From Grimontia kaedaensis (GTDB lineage: Bacteria; Pseudomonadota; Gammaproteobacteria; Enterobacterales; Vibrionaceae), in assembly GCF_023746615.1 (NCBI RefSeq), contig NZ_CP082276.1:434001-498000 (forward strand): 64,000 nt of DNA. Reading direction: 5' to 3'. The translations under genes were made by a program, and so were the position numbers. The number at the start of each line of letters is the position of its first letter. Positions within the stretch are counted from its first letter, which is position 1. The notes beneath the pieces are model-generated. The model was not told where the DNA came from and made no database searches. It was given only the letters and a program-made list of their open reading frames with translations. Below, piece by piece: positions 17,075-26,541 of this stretch.

Positions 17075-17299
17075 TGACTTGCAAAGAGATATGCCTCTTA
17101 GAGCGCTAAAAACCCTACTTTCTGCTTTCCAAATTGCTATTTTATCCCACCTGTCGCACGTATAATGCCAGTAAAAGTACACTGTAATTCAACGAGCGTT
17201 CCCACCGCTTTTTGAATCCAAAAAATCACGGATGATTTGTCACCCAACGGATGCAGTTTTATGGCGTTGAGCCGGTAACGATTTTCTGGAATATGCGAA

Positions 17300-19462
17300 A
17301 TGCTTAAAGCCCGCCGAGCCGCGATGGCTGCCTGTTTAAGCCTACCTCTTTCATTGCCTTCTTTGGCCGATGTCGATCTTGACGCGCTGTTAGATATGCC
17401 GCTCGAGTCTTTGTCGGACACTAAGGTGGTATCTGCAACACGCACTTCACTGAGTCTTGCCGATATTCCGGCGGCGGTTCATGTGATCACTTCAAAAGAG
17501 ATCAAGCGCTCTGGTGCAAGGTCAGTGGCTGATGTGCTGGTGTTAGCACCGGGTTTACACGTGGCGAAATTCTCAAATTACGACTGGGGTATTGCAGCCC
17601 GCACGACCAACGAAGCGTTGAGCAATACCATGTTGGTTATGGTTGATGGACGCAGCGTTTTCAATGGCATGTTCTCAGGAGTTGATTGGGACTTAATCCC
17701 GGTAAGCTTGGATAATATCGATCGTATTGAAGTGGTACTTGGCCCTGTTGGCACTATTTGGGGAGGAAACGCCGCAAATGCCGTAGTTAACATCATCACT
17801 CTGGATGCAGAAGATGCGCCAAGAAAGCGGGTTTCTGCTTCTGTCGGTAATTACCATTATCAGGAATATCAGGTTCGTCACGGTGGTGAGGTTGCTGATA
17901 ATTTGTTCCTGAGCGGTTATGCCGAGTTTGTTCAGCATATGCCATGGACGACAGACCAAGAACTTGTCAAAGAGCAGCAGCATTTCCGCGTTTACACAGA
18001 ACGCTTCGGTATGCGTGGCGACTACCAGAATCTTGACCGTACCATTTCCTTTCAGGTGGGTGGCATTCGCTCGCGCGAGGATTACCAGTGGCTGAATTAT
18101 CAACCTCACTTCCTGTTTCCAGGTCAGGATGTCGACGACTATGTTGCGTTTGATACTGAAATGCTCGCGGAAGAGTACTTCGCAGGTATCAAATACCTTC
18201 AGGATTTGAGTGAAGATACGCACTGGGAACAGCAGTTTTGGCTGACGTACAGCAGTAGCAATGGCAATGATCGTAATGCGTATTTCACCCGGTTCGATTC
18301 GGAAACCACTTACACAGATAACAACGTGTTTGGTGGTCACTTTATGGTGGGTTTCAACTATCGTCTGGTTGACGAGTATTTCCGCCCTTATTCTCAGCAT
18401 GAACAATATACATATCCCTATGTTCGAGTGACGGATGAAGCGGGCTTCACTAACCAAAGTGTTGCCTTGTATCTCAACTACACCTATCCACTAACAGATA
18501 CCACTCAACTGATGTTGGGTAATCGCTGGCAATACTTCAATCTGGTCGAAGATACCTTTGCTCAGCCACAGGTACGTTTGATGCAGGAGCTAGGCGATAA
18601 CCAGCGTATTTGGGCTGGGTGGGGTCGCTCTGTTATTACGCCTGCACGGCAGGGGAAAACGACCGATTTTCATCAGAATGCTTATGCGAGCAACGTGACT
18701 TTCTGCGAAGCAGGGAATCCAGGTAATTGCTTGCCTTATACCTTTGACTATATGCAGATTATTGAGCGTCAGGGTAGTGAAGATATGCCTGTGCCTAAAG
18801 TGGAAACTTTTGAGCTGGGTTACCGTTTTTGGGCGGATAAAACGGTGCAGTTTGATGCCAATCTGTTCCTGAGTGAAGAGACCGACATTCCTGCTTGGTT
18901 ACTGGAAAGTGCTGATCGTAATTACATCTGGGAAAACTCCTCTCCTGGCACCGTCGGAACAATCGTCGATGTATACAAGTATAAGCAGATAGCTCCTTTG
19001 AGCTCACGAACCCACGGGGGTGAGTTGAGTATGAAATGGCAGCCATCGAGCGATTTGCAAATTAACGCCAGCTACTCGTACCGTAAGATTAAAGCTGAGT
19101 GCCATGGTGATGTTTGTAGTAGCAGTGAAGGGCCACTTCGCAGCTACGAAAACGAGCCAGTGCATCTAGCCAATGCTCAAATCATGTGGGATATCACGCC
19201 GGATTTTTGGGTCAGCAATGTCCTGAATTACGTGGCGGCTTCCAAGCCGGATGAGCTGGTAGGCAGTCAGGAAGATTATGGATGGCCAGAAGTGCTCACA
19301 TGGGACTTTATAGCAGGCTGGAAACCTGCCAAAAACTTCCCTGAATTCATCTTCTCGGTGGAAAACCTATTCAACGATCAAGTGAATGAATTCCCTGCTA
19401 GTTACGGTGGCTTCGACAACGGCACTCAATACTGGCTCGAGATAGATTGGCAGCTTCCATGA
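17300..19462 (+). CDS. TonB-dependent outer-membrane receptor
   Basis: A 720-residue receptor with a signal peptide (cleavage expected near SLPSLA-DVDLD). The plug domain follows: VVSATRTSLSLADIPAAVHV, MLVMVDGRSVFNG, IDRIEVVLGPVGTIWGGNAA, NAVVNIITLDAEDA. The remainder is the 22-strand barrel, ending in a C-terminal LEIDWQLP. The substrate is unknown; siderophore or vitamin uptake are options, but the absence of a visible Fur box and the linkage to a YfiR protein and a diguanylate cyclase argue for a signalling or envelope-sensing role. Its stop overlaps the next start by four bases, as in a recurrent TonB-receptor/DUF4154/cyclase module. Confidence 0.93.
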   Translation: MLKARRAAMAACLSLPLSLPSLADVDLDALLDMPLESLSDTKVVSATRTSLSLADIPAAVHVITSKEIKRSGARSVADVLVLAPGLHVAKFSNYDWGIAARTTNEALSNTMLVMVDGRSVFNGMFSGVDWDLIPVSLDNIDRIEVVLGPVGTIWGGNAANAVVNIITLDAEDAPRKRVSASVGNYHYQEYQVRHGGEVADNLFLSGYAEFVQHMPWTTDQELVKEQQHFRVYTERFGMRGDYQNLDRTISFQVGGIRSREDYQWLNYQPHFLFPGQDVDDYVAFDTEMLAEEYFAGIKYLQDLSEDTHWEQQFWLTYSSSNGNDRNAYFTRFDSETTYTDNNVFGGHFMVGFNYRLVDEYFRPYSQHEQYTYPYVRVTDEAGFTNQSVALYLNYTYPLTDTTQLMLGNRWQYFNLVEDTFAQPQVRLMQELGDNQRIWAGWGRSVITPARQGKTTDFHQNAYASNVTFCEAGNPGNCLPYTFDYMQIIERQGSEDMPVPKVETFELGYRFWADKTVQFDANLFLSEETDIPAWLLESADRNYIWENSSPGTVGTIVDVYKYKQIAPLSSRTHGGELSMKWQPSSDLQINASYSYRKIKAECHGDVCSSSEGPLRSYENEPVHLANAQIMWDITPDFWVSNVLNYVAASKPDELVGSQEDYGWPEVLTWDFIAGWKPAKNFPEFIFSVENLFNDQVNEFPASYGGFDNGTQYWLEIDWQLP

Positions 19463-20022
19463 TGAAACGGTCAATCCACCACTTCTATTACAGTTATAAA
19501 GCCAGGGCAATCGCGCTCTGGCTTTCGGCTTTGATTGTCTTTGCAATCAGCACATGCGTTCGTGCACATGATATCCGAGATGATGATTTAAAAGCTGTTT
19601 ACTTATTCCGTTTTGCCATGCTGGTCGACTGGAAGACTTCGCATGGTATGTCGTCTCAATATCATTTCTGCGTAGATGCGGACAATGGTGTCAGTAAGAA
19701 GCTCGAGGAAATCGCGCTAAGCAAGCCTCAAGCTGTGTTTCACCAAATCCGCAATGAACAAATACCGACTCCGGGCTGCCATATCGTTTACACCACCACA
19801 AATGAAGCGGATCAAGTCTCTGCACTGAAAGCGTCATTCCCTAATGCGCTTCTGGTAGGGGAAGGTCGTCGGTTCACAAGGGCGGGAGGCATGATGGCGT
19901 TTGTCCGCATGAACAACCGCATTAAACCTCTTATCAGTAGAAACAATTTGGCGGGAGCTCCATTTTCCCTTCGTTCTCAATTGCTTTCCATTGCAGTGAT
20001 AGAAGGGGAGGACAAGGCATGA
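19459..20022 (+). CDS. YfiR-family periplasmic protein (DUF4154)
   Basis: A 187-residue protein with an N-terminal signal or anchor (LWLSALIVFAISTCVRAHDI) and a YfiR/DUF4154 domain: LKAVYLFRFAMLVDW at the start, then FCVDADNG, GCHIVYTTT, LLVGEGRRFTRAGGMMAFVR and a basic tail. YfiR proteins sit in the periplasm and repress a partner inner-membrane diguanylate cyclase (YfiN/TpbB). Here that partner is the next gene, sharing ATGA overlap. The start overlaps the receptor gene (ATG at 19459, or MM at 19462). Confidence 0.88.
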   Translation: MMKRSIHHFYYSYKARAIALWLSALIVFAISTCVRAHDIRDDDLKAVYLFRFAMLVDWKTSHGMSSQYHFCVDADNGVSKKLEEIALSKPQAVFHQIRNEQIPTPGCHIVYTTTNEADQVSALKASFPNALLVGEGRRFTRAGGMMAFVRMNNRIKPLISRNNLAGAPFSLRSQLLSIAVIEGEDKA

Positions 20023-21950
20023 TCCTTCGTTGGCTGAATAACCTCCCTCTCAGAGTCAAACTGGTATTACCAACTTGGTTCTTGATGACCTCTGGCGTTG
20101 TCTTGCTTGGCTTTGCCATTGAGAAAATCGCAGAAGACAAGATGGAACAAAGCTTGATTGGCCGCACTGAGATTCTGACCAATGCAGCTACGGTTAACCT
20201 GACTGCAGCGCTGGCGTTTGAAGACCAACGCACTGCATTCGAACAATTAGAAGCCCTCCGTGTGGACCCAGATTTGATTGGTGCGCGAGTGCGGAAATCG
20301 AATCGTACTGAATTTGCATCAGTGATGGATTTGCCATCCGACTGCCGCCCAACAGATGCGTCGATTGTTTGCAGCGATACCAACTTCGAGCGTGTGAAGA
20401 AGCCGATTGTTCTTGGGCAAGAGATACTGGGATTCATCGAGGTGTATGTCTCGCGAGAAGCCATTGAGGAAGAGCGACATTTCCTGGTTGGATACTTAAC
20501 GGCAGGAACTAGCCTGCTCTCTTTATTGGCACTCGTGTTTGCACAAATGCTACACCGCTTGGTCTCTCACCCACTGGCGTCACTGCATCAGTCCATGTCT
20601 TCGATGCTGCGTTTGGGTGTGTTTGGCCGCGCTATTCCGGTCAAACACAAGGATGAGCTGGGACAACTGACAGCCTGTTTTAACAATCTGATTTCAAACC
20701 TGTCCGAGCGCGATTACCAGCTCAAGCAGACTCTGAATCAATTGGAGAACAAGAGCCAATATATCGGTGAAGTGCTCGATACGATGGAAGATGGCGTCAT
20801 GGTTATAGCGCCCGGTGATGTAGTGACCTATTTCAATCCGGCTGCTGAATATCTTCTGCGTCGTGTGAACTGTTCACCACGTAATCTGACCAAATTGTTG
20901 AGAACCTTTGAGCCTGTGTCCCGGGTTCATGCTCTTTCTCACGCTATCGATAAACATCAGCCAATGAGGGGAATTGAACTGACTCATACCGCAACAGGTA
21001 AAGTGTTTCAGGTCAGTACTCAGCCGATGGCAGCAGCACAACATTCTCTGGTGCAGTTTGATGATGTGACGGATCAACGAGAGGCCGAGCAACGCCGGAA
21101 ACTCGCTGAACTGATCTTTGATAAAAGTCAGGATGCGACACTTGTGATGTCTCGCGATTTAACGATTAAAACGCAAAATGCGGCGTGTATCCACACCTTC
21201 GGTGTCCATCATTCATGGCACACAATGTCGACAGATGCCTCCTACAGATTAAGCTATGCTGAGCTCAAAACCTTGCTCGCGACTGGAAACATGGAGTGGC
21301 ATCGTATGCTGTCTGGTCATGGCGGTATTGATATACCTTGTCAGGTCGTCGCCCGGACGCTGACCAACCATCGGGGGCGTGTTGAAGGTTTCGTGATTAC
21401 CATTGTTGATTTGTCGGCGGAAATGGAAATTAAGCGCCTCAACTACATAGCAAACCATGACGCGCTAACGGGATTGGCAAACCGCGCTCATGCTTTGGAT
21501 AAGTTGACGCAAGACCATGATAAAGAGCGCGATATGCACGTGATGTTTATCGATTTGGATGGCTTTAAGTCGGTGAACGATCAGTTCGGTCATCAGGTCG
21601 GCGATGAACTGCTGAAGGTAGTCGCTGAGCGTCTGAAATCATCGGTTTCACGTCGTGATTTTGTTTCCCGTTTATCTGGAGATGAGTTCTTGATTGCGCT
21701 TTATGGCAGTGCGCCAGTCAACACGGTTGCCAATCGACTTCTGGAAAAACTCAGCGATGAAATCGTGATAAATAACTGCAAACCAAGAGTAAGTGCGAGT
21801 ATAGGTGTTCGTTACTGGTCTGCGCAGGACCCGTCATCTCTGACACAAGTTATCGAGCAAGCTGATAAGGCCATGTATGACGCGAAAGCAAACGGTAAGA
21901 ATAGATATTCTTTATCTGAGAACTTTGCTGTGCGGATGGAAGAAGTTTGA
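20019..21950 (+). CDS. membrane diguanylate cyclase with CHASE8-like sensor, HAMP and PAS regions
   Basis: A 643-residue signalling protein. The order is: membrane helix (residues ~13-35), periplasmic CHASE8-like domain (NLTAALAFEDQRTAFEQLEA, ~60-150), second helix (~155-180), HAMP (~185-240), two PAS-like regions (~250-345 and 350-470), then GGDEF domain (~475-640). The GGDEF motif is SGDEF (553-557). SGDEF cyclases can be active, but the inhibitory I-site RxxD reads SRRD, so product feedback may be lost. With YfiR as a likely periplasmic repressor this makes c-di-GMP in response to envelope cues. Overlaps the YfiR gene by four bases. Confidence 0.9.
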   Translation: MILRWLNNLPLRVKLVLPTWFLMTSGVVLLGFAIEKIAEDKMEQSLIGRTEILTNAATVNLTAALAFEDQRTAFEQLEALRVDPDLIGARVRKSNRTEFASVMDLPSDCRPTDASIVCSDTNFERVKKPIVLGQEILGFIEVYVSREAIEEERHFLVGYLTAGTSLLSLLALVFAQMLHRLVSHPLASLHQSMSSMLRLGVFGRAIPVKHKDELGQLTACFNNLISNLSERDYQLKQTLNQLENKSQYIGEVLDTMEDGVMVIAPGDVVTYFNPAAEYLLRRVNCSPRNLTKLLRTFEPVSRVHALSHAIDKHQPMRGIELTHTATGKVFQVSTQPMAAAQHSLVQFDDVTDQREAEQRRKLAELIFDKSQDATLVMSRDLTIKTQNAACIHTFGVHHSWHTMSTDASYRLSYAELKTLLATGNMEWHRMLSGHGGIDIPCQVVARTLTNHRGRVEGFVITIVDLSAEMEIKRLNYIANHDALTGLANRAHALDKLTQDHDKERDMHVMFIDLDGFKSVNDQFGHQVGDELLKVVAERLKSSVSRRDFVSRLSGDEFLIALYGSAPVNTVANRLLEKLSDEIVINNCKPRVSASIGVRYWSAQDPSSLTQVIEQADKAMYDAKANGKNRYSLSENFAVRMEEV

Positions 21951-22035
21951 AAACTCAGTCAAAACTCAAACTGAGGGCCATGCTGGCTTTTGTTAGTGTC
22001 GATCATACGGTGAAAAGCAGCGTGAGAAAGGATAG

Positions 22036-22659
22036 ATGACTCTGGAAGGAGCGATGACATTCAGCATCGCTATATTCGTCTTTGCAATTACTCCCGGCCC
22101 AGGCATTTTCGCGATATTGGCTCGAGCTATGGTGACTGGCTGGCGAGATTGTGTGGCGATTTCTGCTGGCATGGTAGCAAGTGATTTGATTTACCTGACG
22201 CTAGCGTGTTTTGGTCTGGCAACAATTGCAGAAAATTATGCAGGGTTGTTTACCGTGATTCGCTATGTAGGGGCTGCTTATCTGATCTATTTGGGCTACA
22301 AGATGTTCAAAGCTTTGCCGCAGGTTGCGCAGCTATCTGAAGAAACCGTTAAGAAATCCACCGGTGTAGCAGCTGATTTTGCCCAAGGCTTCTTGATTTC
22401 AGCTTCAAATCCTAAGGTTATTCTTTTTTATATTGCGTTCTTGCCAACTTTTATGGATGTGACGCTTCTGAGCATGGGTGACGTGGTATTGGCGAATGTG
22501 CTGGCAGGTTTTGCCTTGATGAGTGGTGTCATGATGATCGCTGTGGGCGCAGATCGCGCAGCAAAGCTACTCAAAACGGAAAAAGCGGTTAAGCGAATGA
22601 ATCGCAGTGCCGGTTCTCTTATGATTGGTGCTGGAGCGTATTTGGTTATCAGTCGTTAG
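22036..22659 (+). CDS. LysE-family translocator
   Basis: A 207-residue inner-membrane exporter of the LysE/RhtB group with six predicted helices and the family N-terminus FAITPGPGIFAILARAMVTGW. ISASNPKVILFYIAFLPTF is the second conserved stretch. These export amino acids or small amino compounds such as homoserine and threonine; specificity unknown. Single gene with its own terminator. It is not related to the other LysE member at 29766-30374 beyond family level. Confidence 0.92.
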   Translation: MTLEGAMTFSIAIFVFAITPGPGIFAILARAMVTGWRDCVAISAGMVASDLIYLTLACFGLATIAENYAGLFTVIRYVGAAYLIYLGYKMFKALPQVAQLSEETVKKSTGVAADFAQGFLISASNPKVILFYIAFLPTFMDVTLLSMGDVVLANVLAGFALMSGVMMIAVGADRAAKLLKTEKAVKRMNRSAGSLMIGAGAYLVISR

Positions 22660-22676
22660 GCTTAAGAATTTGGATG

Positions 22677-22704
22677 CAAAAAGCAGCCTTAAGGCTGCTT
22701 TTTT
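22677..22704. terminator. terminator between convergent LysE and LysR genes
   Basis: Perfect AAAAGCAGCCTT/AAGGCTGCTTTT inverted repeat followed by T residues, 18 bases after the LysE stop and 17 bases before the LysR stop. Confidence 0.85.
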
Positions 22705-22720
22705 GTCTCTAGCAATCTCA

Positions 22721-23578
22721 TCAGGCGATTTTGGCTTGCGCTGCCGTGAACTGATGGGAAATGGAAGAAATCATCGACGGCGTGATCATTGGATGTGAAT
22801 GGGTCGCGGCCACAATCACGATATCAATAGCAGGAAGTGGCGGTAAATTCGCACCCGACAGCACTTTCAGATCTGATGGTATGCTCCCAGAAGCCATGGC
22901 GGAAAGCGCCTGTTGGCTTCTCACCAAACCTACCAGTGTTGATGCGCTGGTGGTGAACGCGACCAAATCGACATCAATACCAAACTTGCCGAGTCCATCG
23001 AGTGCGGTGGTATGGAACTTACAGCTTTTATCAAATAAGGCTAGTGGCAAGGGGCGGCGTTCCACCAACGTTGGGTCATCACCACATACCCAGACACCTT
23101 TATCATGCTTTAGCAGCCAGCCTTCGTCAGAATCGGGGGCTCGGGTGACGATGGCCAAGTCCAAATCACCGCTGTCGAGCCGTTGACGCAAACGCACACT
23201 GGAAGCGCAAAGCACATCAAAGGTCACCTTGCCGAGTTGCTGTCTGAAAGCCTCAAGCAGCTCAGGCAGCAGTGATTCTGCATAGTCGTCAGGACATCCA
23301 ATACGGATAGGTCGGGCGTTGTCTTCACGTTTGAAAGCGTCCAATGCTTCGTCGTGTGAGGCAACCAGTCTCCGGGCGTGGCTGACCAAACGTTGACCAG
23401 CAAGGCTGACGGTAAGCGGCCGTTTGTCTCTATCAAACAGCGGATTACCCAGCTCCTCTTCCAGTTTTTTTATCTGCATGCTGATGGCAGATTGTGTGCG
23501 GTGAATCTGTGCAGCGGCGCGGGTAAAACTGCCTGTGTCCACGATAGCTAAAAAGCTTCGCAGTGAATCGATATCCAT
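22721..23578 (-). CDS. LysR-type regulator
   Basis: A 285-residue LysR protein starting MDIDSLRSFLAIVDTGSFTR. It has an intact helix-turn-helix (AAAQIHRTQSAISMQIKKLE) and LysR effector domain. The divergent neighbours are two glutathione S-transferase genes (from 23701), a likely target. Effector unknown. Confidence 0.93.
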   Translation of the reverse strand: MDIDSLRSFLAIVDTGSFTRAAAQIHRTQSAISMQIKKLEEELGNPLFDRDKRPLTVSLAGQRLVSHARRLVASHDEALDAFKREDNARPIRIGCPDDYAESLLPELLEAFRQQLGKVTFDVLCASSVRLRQRLDSGDLDLAIVTRAPDSDEGWLLKHDKGVWVCGDDPTLVERRPLPLALFDKSCKFHTTALDGLGKFGIDVDLVAFTTSASTLVGLVRSQQALSAMASGSIPSDLKVLSGANLPPLPAIDIVIVAATHSHPMITPSMISSISHQFTAAQAKIA

Positions 23579-23700
23579 TCCCGATCTGTCCTTGCATCAT
23601 CGAATCGAATACTAGGTATCAAAACTATGCGTTAGAAACCTGTCCTGCTTGTGAGCATACTCGTTCACATCAACAAAAAGCAAAAGGAAAGGAGAGCCTG

Positions 23701-24360
23701 ATGAAACTGATAATCGCCAACAAGAATTATTCGACATGGTCACTGCGTGGTTGGCTGGTTCTCCGAGGCTTTGATTTTGATTTTGAAGAAGTTGTTCTCG
23801 ATTTGTTCACGGATGCTTTCTATACAGAAGTGGGAAAACACCCAGGCGCGGGAAAGGTCCCTGTGCTGGTGGATGGTGATGTTGCCGTTTGGGACTCTCT
23901 GGCTATCTGTGAGTACGTTAACGAACAATATCTCAACGGAAAAGGTTGGCCTGAAGACGTCGCCCGACGTGCCAAGGCGCGTGCACTCTCTGCTGAAATG
24001 CACTCTGGATTCACCGCACTTCGCGAAGAGATGCCGATGAATATTCGAGGACGCCGCAACGTCTCAGCGTCGGAAGCGTGCTTGAAAGACATCGCGCGTA
24101 TAGATGCCATTTGGACTGAGCAAATGGCACAGTTTGGTGACAAAGGTGGCTGGCTGTTTGGTGACTTCTCGATTGCTGATGTGATGTATGCACCTGTCGC
24201 GTTGCGCTTTTTGACTTATGGTGTTTCTGTGTCCGCTAAAGCACAGCGCTACATGGAAAAAGTGTTGGATGATGCCACTATGAATCAGTGGATTGAGGAA
24301 TCCAAGTTGAATACGGTTGTAGTTCCGCAGGGGGAAGCTGGCGAAGAGATCACGGTTTAG
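23701..24360 (+). CDS. glutathione S-transferase family protein
   Basis: A 219-residue protein of the two-domain GST fold. Thioredoxin-like N-terminal part: NKNYSTWSLRGWLVLRGFDF (Ser after Tyr-Ser-Thr as candidate thiolate activator), then GAGKVPVLVDGDVAVWDSLA with the cis-Pro and glutathione-contact Asp-Ser pair. Helical C-terminal domain with DFSIADVMYAPVALRF, the N-capping motif. Start chosen at 23701 for GGAAAGGAG before it. Conjugates glutathione to electrophiles or reduces peroxides; substrate unknown. The second GST follows after 9 bases, so they form an operon divergent from a LysR gene. Confidence 0.9.
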   Translation: MKLIIANKNYSTWSLRGWLVLRGFDFDFEEVVLDLFTDAFYTEVGKHPGAGKVPVLVDGDVAVWDSLAICEYVNEQYLNGKGWPEDVARRAKARALSAEMHSGFTALREEMPMNIRGRRNVSASEACLKDIARIDAIWTEQMAQFGDKGGWLFGDFSIADVMYAPVALRFLTYGVSVSAKAQRYMEKVLDDATMNQWIEESKLNTVVVPQGEAGEEITV

Positions 24361-24369
24361 GAGGAAGGA

Positions 24370-24969
24370 ATGCTTGTATACGGAGATATGAAGTCCGGAA
24401 ATTGCCTGAAAGTGAAACTGATACTTTCGTTTCTGGATATCGAGCACGATTGGCAACATGTTGACATCTTGAAAGGCGAGACGAAAACGGCGGAATTTCT
24501 GGTGGTGAATCCTAATGGGAAAATACCTGCCGTCGTTTTGGATGATGGCCGCGTGTTGTCTGAATCAAATGCCATTCTGGGCTATTTTGCAGAAGGTACA
24601 TCTTATCTGCCGACAGACAACTTCTTAAAAGCCAAAGTCTACGAATGGCTTTTCTTTGAACAATACTCGCATGAGCCATTTATTGCGGTTGCCCGTTTCA
24701 TTCAGAAATATCAGGGAATGCCTGAAGAGCGGCTTGACGAATACCATTCCCTGCAGGCTGGTGGACACAAAGCATTGAAATTGATGGATCAGCAGCTTGG
24801 AAAATCAGCTTTCCTCGTTGGTGATACAATGACTATCGCAGACATCTCGCTATACGCCTACACGCACGTGGCGCACGAGGGTGGGTTCAGCTTGGAAAAC
24901 TATCCAAACATTCTGCGTTGGATAAATGCTATCGCCGACAGTGAGCGTTACGTCGGAATGCCCGATTGA
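24370..24969 (+). CDS. glutathione S-transferase family protein (second of pair)
   Basis: A 199-residue GST: MLVYGDMKSGNCLKVKLILS with a Ser-Gly-Asn-Cys active-site region, NPNGKIPAVVLDDGRVLSES with cis-Pro and Glu-Ser, and TMTIADISLYAYTHVA in the helical domain. It is unlike its neighbour in detail, so the pair is not a recent duplication. It begins 9 bases after the first GST with its own AGGAGGAA ribosome site. Confidence 0.9.
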   Translation: MLVYGDMKSGNCLKVKLILSFLDIEHDWQHVDILKGETKTAEFLVVNPNGKIPAVVLDDGRVLSESNAILGYFAEGTSYLPTDNFLKAKVYEWLFFEQYSHEPFIAVARFIQKYQGMPEERLDEYHSLQAGGHKALKLMDQQLGKSAFLVGDTMTIADISLYAYTHVAHEGGFSLENYPNILRWINAIADSERYVGMPD

Positions 24970-24990
24970 AGCTCTGACAAATCCAACATT

Positions 24991-25016
24991 GAAACCGCCG
25001 TATAAGCGGCGGTTTC
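24991..25016. terminator. bidirectional terminator between GST pair and aerolysin gene
   Basis: Ten-bp perfect stem (GAAACCGCCG with its complement) and 6-base loop, with T-rich ends on both strands, 21 bases past the GST stop and 21 before the toxin stop. Confidence 0.8.
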
Positions 25017-25037
25017 TCATTCAATACACAATATCCA

Positions 25038-26507
25038 TTACTGCGCAGGTTGAATGCTGATCTCTACTTCACCAAAGCCAAGCGCACGCATTTCATCAGT
25101 ATCCAAATTGGTTTCCAGCTCAATATCACCCTGACGAAGCGTTTCCGTCACACTGCGTTTAGAGCGACGCGACTCAGAGATAGGTTGTGCCTGCCCAATA
25201 TCGATGGTGCCTGCATACTGGGATTCTGCATAGAAGTCACCGGAAACAACAGCTTCGAACGGACGAAGGCTTTGGCTGGTGACGCTCTGCATGTTCTGTA
25301 AACCATTTTCCTGAATGGCCCAGCTCCAATCCCACCATTGTGATGCGCCCGGGATATGACGAATATTCCACTGGTGCCGAATATCGGCAGAAGGCTCACT
25401 GGCTCGTCCCATGGTGAAAGTATGTTTGTGGGTAGGGCGGTTGGTTGGGTGGGTATGCCATGCGTTACCACTCCAGCGAAGGAAGCCGTCGAATTCGACA
25501 TCATAACTCACGTCTGCGCTGAACCGGTAAGGGTAGGAGATACTTGAACGGTACAGTTCCACGCGAATAGGAATTTCAGAATTGGCAGGTACCATAGGGC
25601 GAGCCTGAAGTGTAACCGCTTCAGAAGTTGCACCACCATTGGTGTTCGCCCAGCTTTGGTTAGCTTCCAGTTTGATCGTCAATTCTGTTTCGCCGACCAA
25701 AGGCCACTGGAACGTGTTTTTGGTTTGCACGGATTGTGAAAAACCATAAGTGTTGGTTTTCGACCAGTTGGTGGATTCATCCACTTTGAGGTCAATGACC
25801 ACCTGCTGTGCGATGTCGCTGCGGTTTCTAGCCGTTACATACACGGTTTTCACCAACTGCTTGCTGGACTCAGTTACATCACCGTGCCAGAAATCATCAC
25901 TGTTCAGTGTGTAATTAAAGTTGCTGACTTTGATAGCCGTTTTCTCGTCGCACCGGTACCCGTCACAGGAACCACGGTTGTTGCCTTGAATTACCCATTT
26001 GTCACCTTCCTGTCGGACCGACATGTCTCTGCCAACATAAGGGCTACTGTTTCCGCTGACCCAAGCGTATCCGAGGTGGTGGGCTAGACTGCTTAGCGGG
26101 TGGATAAACTTGCTTTCATCCGAAACCAGATTGTATTGAATATCGATTTCTTCTCCTTCAGGCAAAGTATGTTTCGCCACGTCAGGAATCCCTGTATTTC
26201 CCGTGTTGGTTGGATGGCACCAAGTACTGTAGTTGGGTAAATCCTGTTTTATTCGTCCTTCATGTCCAGTTCCCATGATGACCCAGTCATCTTTCAAACC
26301 GGTAATTTGCCACTGACCCATTTTCGACAGCAGATAGTCGCGATGTAATGTGGCTTCACTTCGTGTGATAGGACGATAACCAGAGCGACATACATCTTCT
26401 CCCTGGTAGTCGACAACAAGCTGATCAGGAAAAATCTTCGCAAAACTGGGTGTAGAAAACGCTGAAAACAGAGACAGGGTGATCAGCGACAGGGTGACTC
26501 TAGGCAT
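25038..26507 (-). CDS. aerolysin-family pore-forming toxin
   Basis: A 489-residue secreted protein closely matching Aeromonas proaerolysin throughout. A signal peptide ends at FSTPSFA (residue 23). Then come the small receptor-binding lobe (VCRSGYRPITR; WVIMGTGHEG; STWCHPTN; LAHHLGYAWVSGN), GSCDGYRCDEKTAIKVSNFN, the pore-hairpin region WSKTNTYGFSQSV...WPLVGETELTIKLEANQSWA, FLRWSGNAWHTHP...RPTHKHTF, and the C-terminal AVVSGDFYAESQYAGTIDIG. A basic site, RRSKR (447-451), precedes the last 38 residues and fits the loop cleaved by trypsin/furin-like proteases to release the propeptide. The active toxin forms heptameric pores in host membranes. Regulated, I infer, by the adjacent ToxR-like pair. 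Confidence 0.95.
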   Translation of the reverse strand: MPRVTLSLITLSLFSAFSTPSFAKIFPDQLVVDYQGEDVCRSGYRPITRSEATLHRDYLLSKMGQWQITGLKDDWVIMGTGHEGRIKQDLPNYSTWCHPTNTGNTGIPDVAKHTLPEGEEIDIQYNLVSDESKFIHPLSSLAHHLGYAWVSGNSSPYVGRDMSVRQEGDKWVIQGNNRGSCDGYRCDEKTAIKVSNFNYTLNSDDFWHGDVTESSKQLVKTVYVTARNRSDIAQQVVIDLKVDESTNWSKTNTYGFSQSVQTKNTFQWPLVGETELTIKLEANQSWANTNGGATSEAVTLQARPMVPANSEIPIRVELYRSSISYPYRFSADVSYDVEFDGFLRWSGNAWHTHPTNRPTHKHTFTMGRASEPSADIRHQWNIRHIPGASQWWDWSWAIQENGLQNMQSVTSQSLRPFEAVVSGDFYAESQYAGTIDIGQAQPISESRRSKRSVTETLRQGDIELETNLDTDEMRALGFGEVEISIQPAQ

Positions 26508-26541
26508 GGCTTTTTCTCCATTGTTTTTAGATGTTGTGTTC

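Noticed and set aside
17075..17299. Fur box expected before the TonB receptor
   Set aside because: No GATAATGAT-like symmetry found; iron control of that operon is not supported.
20019..21950. Histidine kinase reading of the membrane protein after YfiR
   Set aside because: No DHp or HATPase motifs; the C-terminus is a GGDEF domain.
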